NCBI RefSeq assembly: GCF_900538805.1
Contig: NZ_UPZP01000089.1
Location: 1 to 9,098, forward strand
Direction of reading: 5' to 3'
Source: an uncultured Dialister sp.
GTDB taxonomy: Bacteria > Bacillota > Negativicutes > Veillonellales > Dialisteraceae
Length of the DNA stretch: 9,098 nt
Shown: piece after piece, positions 5,775 through 9,098 of the stretch
Layout of the letters: the number at the start of each line of letters is the position of its first letter
Position numbering within the stretch: the stretch's first letter is position 1
Translations under genes and position numbers: made by a program
Notes under the pieces: model-generated
Databases searched by the model: none
Seen by the model: the letters and a program-made list of their open reading frames with translations, nothing else
Told to the model about the DNA's origin: nothing

Positions 5775-6002
5775 TGTGAATACCTGTGAATTTCTACGAG
5801 AAAGTTTTCTGTGAAAATTTACCTGAAATTCGATAAACACGGAAATTCTGAGCCTTTGAATAAGGCTGTTCATAAGTGAAGAATCTTGTGAATAACTTAA
5901 TTTTACCATCTCTTTCCCTTTCTGTACATTCACAAGATAATGGGAGAAAATCCTTTTGAACCTACTATGGATAGTAGAAATTACTGTTCACAGAAATTCA
6001 CA
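5775..6002. other. oriC: DnaA-box cluster upstream of dnaA (second origin lobe)
   Basis: An exact TTATTCACA lies on the minus strand at 5895-5887. Looser TTCACA-ending sites include GTATTCACA (5783-5775, minus), ATTTTCACA (5818-5810, minus), ACATTCACA (5926-5934, plus), CTGTTCACA (5984-5992, plus) and AAATTCACA (5994-6002, plus). This AT-rich leader should also hold the dnaA promoter, so DnaA binding could repress its own gene. I could not settle on one promoter: TTCAAA with a 17-base gap to TTTATC on the minus strand around 5860-5830 is only a weak candidate. Confidence 0.7.
5962..5977. repeat. Palindrome CTACTAT-GG-ATAGTAG with trio-like arms
   Basis: Arms at 5962-5968 and 5971-5977 pair perfectly around GG. 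Each arm carries CTA/TAG trinucleotides like the trios near dnaN, and TTCACA-type boxes follow at 5984 and 5994. A second unwinding element or a regulator site are both possible; neither is shown. Confidence 0.5.
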
Positions 6003-6010
6003 GGGAAAAG

Positions 6011-6045
6011 TCCGCTATCGGCTTACCGCTTACCGCTGTCCGCCG
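6011..6045 (-). repeat. Heptamer repeat (NCCGCTN type x5), inverted partner of 1093-1127
   Basis: The plus strand reads TCCGCTA, TCGGCTT, ACCGCTT, ACCGCTG, TCCGCCG in unbroken 7-base register. On the minus strand these are AGCGG-type heptamers like those beside recF. Further decayed units (TACCGCT, GCCTGCT, GCCTGTA) follow at 6106-6126. Together with 1093-1127 this brackets the replication gene block. Confidence 0.7.
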
Positions 6046-6107
6046 GGCGATGGACTGTATCCCGAATGTATAGAATTTCAGACGGGAGACTATCAGCTTA
6101 TTGTTTA

Positions 6108-6247
6108 CCGCTGCCTGCTGCCTGTAGAGCTTTCCCGCCGGGCAGTGTCATCCTGAGCGTAAGCGAAGGATCTCGGTACATGCAGTATATGAGATAACAG
6201 GTACCAGCTCCATTCGGCGGGAAAAAATCATAGACAGCAGGCAGCGG
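6108..6247. repeat. 140-bp MITE-like element with 33-bp imperfect terminal inverted repeats
   Basis: Bases 6108-6140 align without gaps to the reverse complement of 6215-6247, with 26 of 33 identities: CCGCTGCCTGCTG and TTTCCCGCCG are perfect and a 10-base middle is diverged. The interior holds the dispersed-type hairpin at 6147-6173 and GGTAC/GTACC arms. No coding capacity and no clear target duplication were seen. A related half (GCGGGAA, then CAGGCAGCGG) occurs at 1070-1097. Confidence 0.6.
6147..6173 (+). repeat. Short dispersed-type hairpin repeat (GTCATCCTGAGC... family)
   Basis: GTCATCCTGAGC, then GTAA, then GCGAAGGATCTC forms an imperfect hairpin (ATCCT with AGGAT outside, GC pairs inside). 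Very similar sequences recur between genes in many unrelated bacterial genomes as I recall them; only one copy is in this window. Function unknown. Confidence 0.55.
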
Positions 6248-6260
6248 ATTATTCAGAGGG

Positions 6261-6375
6261 CGCCACCACAACCCTCAGCGCCACAGGCGCTGTCAAACCT
6301 AAGAACCTTCGGGACTTCTGCCCGTTAATCTTGTCCCTAAAGGCGTCATTATAAAATAATTGCCCGAAGGGCAAT
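6261..6375 (-). repeat. Intergenic cassette repeat, copy 2
   Basis: Inverted relative to copy 1 at 771-838. It contains CGCCACCACAAC (6261-6272), the hairpin CAGCGCC-ACA-GGCGCTG (6276-6292), the conserved linker GTCAAACCTAAGAACCTTC (6292-6310), then CATTATAAAAT (6347-6357) and the perfect hairpin ATTGCCC-GAA-GGGCAAT (6359-6375). Linkers are conserved between copies while stems differ in sequence but keep pairing. Confidence 0.7.
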
Positions 6376-6380
6376 CCACC

Positions 6381-6416
6381 ACCCTTTGAACCTTCTGAAC
6401 CCTTTGAACCTTTTGA
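6381..6416 (+). repeat. 9-bp tandem repeat ACCYTYTGA x4
   Basis: Four units in register read ACCCTTTGA, ACCTTCTGA, ACCCTTTGA and ACCTTTTGA, followed by ACCC. They lie directly before the GC-rich hairpin at 6421. Translation in frame would give a short peptide repeat, but no open frame with a start covers it. Confidence 0.75.
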
Positions 6417-6420
6417 ACCC

Positions 6421-6443
6421 GGGGCCGGACAGCGGCCCCTTTT
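6421..6443 (+). terminator. Terminator-like hairpin with a short T tract
   Basis: GGGGCC (6421-6426) pairs with GGCCCC (6434-6439) across a 7-base loop, followed by four T residues and ATAC. No plus-strand gene lies just upstream, so it may be another member of the intergenic hairpin family rather than a working terminator. The TATACT at 6443-6448 could instead serve as a -10, but no -35 is suitably spaced. Confidence 0.35.
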
Positions 6444-6493
6444 ATACTAGTCAAAGCAGCCAAATCATGGTACCATAAAGGAGATATTGTTAC

Positions 6494-6534
6494 GGAGGCA
6501 CTGCTTCATTTCATACACTTGAACCGGTGCTTCC
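6494..6534 (+). promoter_or_regulatory. Leader hairpin just upstream of the 81-aa gene
   Basis: GGAGGCAC (6494-6501) pairs with GTGCTTCC (6527-6534) with one G-T pair. Two more pairs extend it inward, leaving a loop of about 21 bases. It ends three bases before the ribosome site GGAAAGGA (6537-6544). A ribosome-site-like AAAGGAG at 6477-6483 lies before it without a properly spaced start codon. Any regulatory role is speculative. Confidence 0.3.
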
Positions 6535-6552
6535 CCGGAAAGGAATCACGCC

Positions 6553-6798
6553 ATGAAAAGACCGCGGAAGGTGACCCGGGAGACAAGACTGAACCAGTAT
6601 GCCCGGAAAATGTACGGCAAAGAAAAAACGGAAAAAATCATGGAAGATGAAGACATGGAAAAAATCCAGCCCAGCAGGAACGGGGAAAAGAAGAAAATCC
6701 GGACCCTGCTGAACCGGAGGCTCCGCCATTCCATGAAAAATAAAGACCTTCCCAATGGGGCGGCTTACCGCAGGGAAACGGCCTGGGAAGAGGAATAA
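6553..6798 (+). CDS. Small basic protein of unknown function (81 aa)
   Basis: I do not recognise this family. The 81-residue product is highly charged: 24 Lys/Arg against 14 Asp/Glu, with a basic N-terminus (MKRPRKVTRETRLNQYARKM), a mixed acidic stretch (about 30-36), a second basic block (KKKIRTLLNRRLRH, 46-59) and an acidic tail (AWEEE). It has no signal peptide, membrane helix or cysteine, and is probably cytoplasmic, perhaps binding nucleic acid or ribosomes by charge alone. Support for it being real: the ATG follows GGAAAGGA (6537-6544) with an 8-base gap, and a strong terminator starts eight bases after the stop, so it is a monocistronic unit. It is not the ribosomal protein L34 that lies upstream of dnaA in many bacteria. 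Confidence 0.75.
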   Translation: MKRPRKVTRETRLNQYARKMYGKEKTEKIMEDEDMEKIQPSRNGEKKKIRTLLNRRLRHSMKNKDLPNGAAYRRETAWEEE

Positions 6799-6806
6799 AA
6801 AGTGAC

Positions 6807-6832
6807 GGCGCAGGTTTCTCTGCGCCTTTTTT
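6807..6832 (+). terminator. Rho-independent terminator after the 81-aa gene
   Basis: GGCGCAG (6807-6813) pairs perfectly with CTGCGCC (6820-6826) over the loop GTTTCT, followed by six T residues. It ends just before the ribosome site of the exonuclease gene, so that gene needs its own promoter or read-through. Confidence 0.9.
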
Positions 6833-6840
6833 AGGAAGTG

Positions 6841-7392
6841 ATGATGATGAATAGAAACGAAATCCTTGTGCTGGATACGGAAACCACCGGTTTTATGGGA
6901 GACGCGGAGCTGCTGCAGGTATCCATCCTTGACGGAAAAGGACAGGTCCTCATGAATGAATATTTCAAACCGGATCACACGGCAAGCTGGCCCGGCGCCA
7001 TGGCGGTGAACCATATCACACCGGCCATGGTGGCGGATAAGCCCTCCATCCAGGCCCGGAAGAATGATATTTCCCATCTTCTCCGCCACGCGAAGGCGGT
7101 GGTGGGATATAATATTTCCTTCGACCTGAAAATGCTCCGGCAGAACGGCGTCTATGTTCCCGGCCGCCTGCAGCTTCGGCCCATCGACCTCATGGGCCCC
7201 TTCTCCGACCGCTACGGAAAGGAAAGAAACCTGCCCCTCAATAAATACGGCCACTACAGGTACCAGAAGCTCATAACCTGCGCCGATTACTACGGCTACG
7301 AAGGCGGCGGCTGGCATGACAGCCTGGAGGATACGAAGGCCACCCTCTACTGCTTCTGGAAAATGGTGGAAGACGGAACACTGACCATGTAG
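6841..7392 (+). CDS. DEDDh-type 3'-5' exonuclease (DnaQ/RNase T-like fold)
   Basis: About 183 residues. Enzymes of this fold use two metal ions held by four acidic residues to remove nucleotides from 3' ends of DNA or RNA. Residues from this start: Exo I LDTETTG (D12, E14), Exo II NISFDLKML (91-99, D95), Exo III HDSLEDTKAT (H159, D164), so the DEDDh set is complete. No polymerase, helicase or BRCT domain is attached. It resembles stand-alone exonuclease-domain proteins of Firmicutes; whether it proofreads, trims RNA or repairs DNA cannot be told. The start is ambiguous: GTG at 6838 and ATG at 6841, 6844 and 6847 are in frame. The ribosome site AGGA (6833-6836) would suit 6844 best and 6841 adequately. 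Confidence 0.92.
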   Translation: MMMNRNEILVLDTETTGFMGDAELLQVSILDGKGQVLMNEYFKPDHTASWPGAMAVNHITPAMVADKPSIQARKNDISHLLRHAKAVVGYNISFDLKMLRQNGVYVPGRLQLRPIDLMGPFSDRYGKERNLPLNKYGHYRYQKLITCADYYGYEGGGWHDSLEDTKATLYCFWKMVEDGTLTM

Positions 7393-7395
7393 GGA

Positions 7396-7428
7396 GTACG
7401 GATTCTCACATGAATCCGTGCTTTTTTT
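7396..7428 (+). terminator. Rho-independent terminator after the exonuclease gene
   Basis: GTACGGATTC (7396-7405) pairs with GAATCCGTGC (7412-7421), ten pairs including one T-G, over the loop TCACAT, followed by seven T residues. It begins four bases after the stop codon. Confidence 0.9.
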
Positions 7429-7443
7429 ATAAAGGAAATCAGA

Positions 7444-8229
7444 ATGATACGTAAAAATTTCAAAACATCAGCCAAAAAGAAATATTATATTGTAAAAAAA
7501 GGAAAGAAACCGGGGGTTTACTACAACTGGCCGGACTGCCAGAAACAGGTGCAGGGATTTCCCGGCGCCGTTTACAAAGGCTTCGTCACCAGGGAGGAAG
7601 CGGAGGCCTGGTATGGAAAACCGGTGAAAGAAGCTGCCGCTTGTGGCGCCCCTATAGCTGCAGTGAAAAAGGAAATCCCGGATATTCGGAAACTGGAAGT
7701 CCTCTATCCGCCCCACATCCACCCTTTGGATGACAGCATCCTTTCCTACAACGGCGTTTCCATGACCATTTCCCTGCCCGAAAAGCTCACCATCTACACC
7801 GACGGCTCCTGCCTGGTGAACCCCGACGGCCCCGGCGGATTTGCGGCGGTCTTTTTAAGCACCGACGGAAAAGAACTTCTCACATTAACCGGTGGAGAGC
7901 CCTCCTCCACCAATAACCGCATGGAACTTCGGGCGGCCTATGAAGCTCTCAAAATGGCGGACGACGGCAGGGTCCACACCATTTCCTTCCACACTGACAG
8001 CAGGTACCTCCAGCAGGCCTTCACCAAGGGCTGGGTGGACAAGTGGAAGAAAAACGGCTGGAAAACAGTGCAGGGCACATCGGTGCTGAACCGGGACCTG
8101 TGGACCGCCATCGACGGCCTCATGGAAAGACACCACATTCTCTTCCAGTGGGTCAAGGGCCATGTGGGGACAAAATACAACGAACTCTGCGACCGCCTGG
8201 CCAAGGAAGAGGCGAAGGACCATAGGTGA
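7444..8229 (+). CDS. rnhA: Ribonuclease HI with N-terminal viroplasmin-like hybrid-binding domain
   Basis: 261 residues: a hybrid-binding (caulimovirus viroplasmin) domain at about 13-58 (YYIVKKGKKPGVYYNWPDCQ and VYKGFVTREEAEAWYG), a linker to about 112, then the RNase H fold. It cuts RNA in RNA-DNA hybrids such as R-loops and primers. Catalytic residues equivalent to E. coli D10, E48, D70, H124 and D134 are visible as D120 (IYTDGSC), E161 (NRMELRA), D185 (HTDSRY), H240 (VKGHVG) and D250 (ELCDRLA), so it should be active. The N-terminal domain usually raises affinity for hybrids. Start ATG 7444 follows AAAGGAA (7431-7437) with a 6-base gap. No T-tailed terminator follows; the next 230 bases are GC-rich hairpins. 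Confidence 0.95.
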   Translation: MIRKNFKTSAKKKYYIVKKGKKPGVYYNWPDCQKQVQGFPGAVYKGFVTREEAEAWYGKPVKEAAACGAPIAAVKKEIPDIRKLEVLYPPHIHPLDDSILSYNGVSMTISLPEKLTIYTDGSCLVNPDGPGGFAAVFLSTDGKELLTLTGGEPSSTNNRMELRAAYEALKMADDGRVHTISFHTDSRYLQQAFTKGWVDKWKKNGWKTVQGTSVLNRDLWTAIDGLMERHHILFQWVKGHVGTKYNELCDRLAKEEAKDHR

Positions 8230-8261
8230 TGGAGGTATTGTTGGAGATAAACTGTATTCCC

Positions 8262-8458
8262 GAAGGTTGACTCGCCCTTACGGGCTCGAGGGTTGATGGG
8301 GCCTCCGGACCTGCGGTCCTGGGCCCCAAGGGTTCGGCCCGGGAACGGCTCCGCCTTCCGGGCTGGTTCTGAGGGCTCCGCCCTCGGGAGTTATAAAGAC
8401 ACGCTGCGCTGGCGGGGTGGGCGCCTGCGGCGCCATTATAAAAGCCGCCAGCGGCGGC
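8262..8458 (+). repeat. Cluster of GC-rich mini-hairpins with GGGTT-type linkers (cassette copy 3)
   Basis: Successive stems: GCCC-TTAC-GGGC (8274-8285); nested GGGGCC/GGCCCC with GGACC-TGC-GGTCC inside (8298-8327); a long stem with two bulges and loop TCC (8337-8363); GAGGGC-TCC-GCCCTC (8371-8385); GGCGCC-TGC-GGCGCC (8420-8434); GCCGCC-AGC-GGCGGC (8444-8458). Linkers include GAAGGTTGA, GAGGGTTGATG and AAGGGTTC, and CATTATAAAA (8434-8443) shared with the other two intergenic regions. A 107-codon plus frame crosses it but looks like translated repeat. Confidence 0.75.
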
Positions 8459-8642
8459 TAATCACTGTAATGCAGTTTCTGTTGATGAATCCCAAGGCAT
8501 CGAGTAAGACTCAGCTGGCAGCCGGAAGCAGATTGCTTTCATCTCCACACCCGGCAATTCTTCCCGTCGACTGTTTTTTAATATCACTTACCTCATATGC
8601 GATAGTCACTTTATAAATACCATAAAAAAAATTACTTTTCTC
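8459..8642. other. Gene-free stretch without recognised content
   Basis: The sequence passes from GC-rich hairpins into AT-rich DNA. No gene, RNA or clear regulatory motif was recognised before the promoter at 8643. Confidence 0.4.
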
Positions 8643-8671
8643 TTGTGCTTGATGTCAATAGAGCCTATAAT
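8643..8671 (+). promoter_or_regulatory. Predicted sigma-A promoter for the DtxR/MntR-type regulator
   Basis: TTGTGC (8643-8648) and a perfect TATAAT (8666-8671) are separated by 17 bases, predicting transcription from about 8678 and a leader of about 70 bases. The leader is very AT-rich and contains the palindrome AAAATATTTT (8704-8713), a possible but unproven operator. Confidence 0.7.
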
Positions 8672-8750
8672 AAAAAATGAATAAGAGGGAAATTTATTTT
8701 TTTAAAATATTTTGGGCTCTGTTTTTCTTCAGGAGAAAGAAGGTACTATC

Positions 8751-9098
8751 ATGACATCTGGCAAGGAAGATTATTTAAAGGCGATTTATCTGCTTAGTGA
8801 AACCCATGACATTGTCACGAACAAGGAACTTTCACAGACGCTCCAGGTATCCCCGCCCTCCGTCAGTGAGATGATTACAAAACTGCAGAAACAGGGATAC
8901 GTGGACTATACGGCCTACAAAGGCAGCAAGATGACAAGAAAGGGACGGAAAGAAGCGGGCCGTCTGCTCCGCTACCACGCCCTGTGGGAAGTATTCCTGG
9001 TGGACTACCTCCACTTCTCCTGGAGCGAAGCCCATGAACTGGCGGAAGGACTGGAGCACCAGACCAACGACATCCTTTCCGAAAAACTGGAAGCCTAT
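8751..9098 (+). CDS. Partial metal-dependent transcriptional regulator, DtxR/MntR family
   Basis: The first 116 codons; the gene runs off the right edge. Members are dimeric repressors that bind operators when loaded with Mn(II) or Fe(II) and control metal uptake. A winged helix-turn-helix spans about 8-62 (recognition helix near VSPPSVSEMITKLQKQGYV, 33-51), and the metal/dimer domain starts with RYHALWEVFL (74-83). Candidate ligands are D7, H76, E99, E102 and H103. Asp at 7 and Glu at 99, where DtxR has Met10 and Cys102, resemble the manganese sensor MntR; however K10 replaces MntR Glu11, so metal choice is uncertain. H95 is also present. The start ATG at 8751 follows AAGAAGG (8737-8743). 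A C-terminal SH3-like domain, if any, would lie outside the window. Confidence 0.92.
   Translation, partial: MTSGKEDYLKAIYLLSETHDIVTNKELSQTLQVSPPSVSEMITKLQKQGYVDYTAYKGSKMTRKGRKEAGRLLRYHALWEVFLVDYLHFSWSEAHELAEGLEHQTNDILSEKLEAY

Noticed and set aside
5652..5933. 93-codon minus-strand frame across the dnaA leader
   Set aside because: Covers the DnaA-box region and overlaps the dnaA start out of frame.
5936..6550. Search for rpmH, tRNA or other structured RNA genes
   Set aside because: No L34-like peptide, cloverleaf or known RNA motif was recognisable; only repeats and hairpins.
6511..7317. 268-codon minus-strand open frame
   Set aside because: Lies opposite the exonuclease gene and the 81-aa gene and crosses the terminator between them; shadow frame.
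8293..8616. 107-codon plus-strand open frame after rnhA
   Set aside because: Its first half is translated mini-hairpin sequence; no ribosome site and no recognisable protein.

Overview
The window is the chromosomal replication-origin region of a Firmicutes-type bacterium. From left to right on the minus strand the order is recF, an S4-domain gene, dnaN and dnaA. Two DnaA-box clusters sit on either side of dnaA, and a perfect ParB site (parS) lies about 3 kb away. Strong AGGAGG-type ribosome sites, GC-rich third codon positions, an RNase HI with an N-terminal viroplasmin-like domain and a DtxR/MntR regulator would fit a Negativicutes (Veillonella/Dialister/Megasphaera-like) genome. That placement is inference and needs a 16S or DnaA tree.

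Layout. 1-75: start of a tiny membrane protein (minus), resembling holin-like toxins. 91-1127: no gene; it holds a promoter, parS, a terminator and several repeat modules. 1128-3528: recF, S4 gene and dnaN, tightly packed and partly overlapping. 3529-4173: origin region with DnaA-trios next to dnaN, DnaA boxes of the form TTATTCACA, then a 59-bp tandem array of hairpin units that ends at the dnaA stop codon. 4174-5754: dnaA, with a long proline-rich linker and an altered DNA-binding signature. 5755-6010: second DnaA-box cluster. 6011-6540: no gene; dense repeats. 6553-8229: three rightward genes (a basic 81-aa protein, a DEDDh exonuclease and RNase HI), the first two each followed by a clear terminator. 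8230-8750: no gene; GC-rich mini-hairpins, then a promoter. 8751-9098: start of a DtxR/MntR-type regulator.

The minus-strand cluster makes the initiator (DnaA), the sliding clamp (DnaN) and the gap-repair protein (RecF). The boxes and trios are where DnaA would load and open the DNA. Genes to the right of dnaA point rightward, the leading-strand direction if forks leave this origin in both directions.

The less ordinary parts are the 59-bp hairpin array inside the origin, the paired divergence of DnaA signature and DnaA box, the parS fused to a terminator, and a family of intergenic cassettes in which conserved linkers join small hairpins of differing stem sequence.
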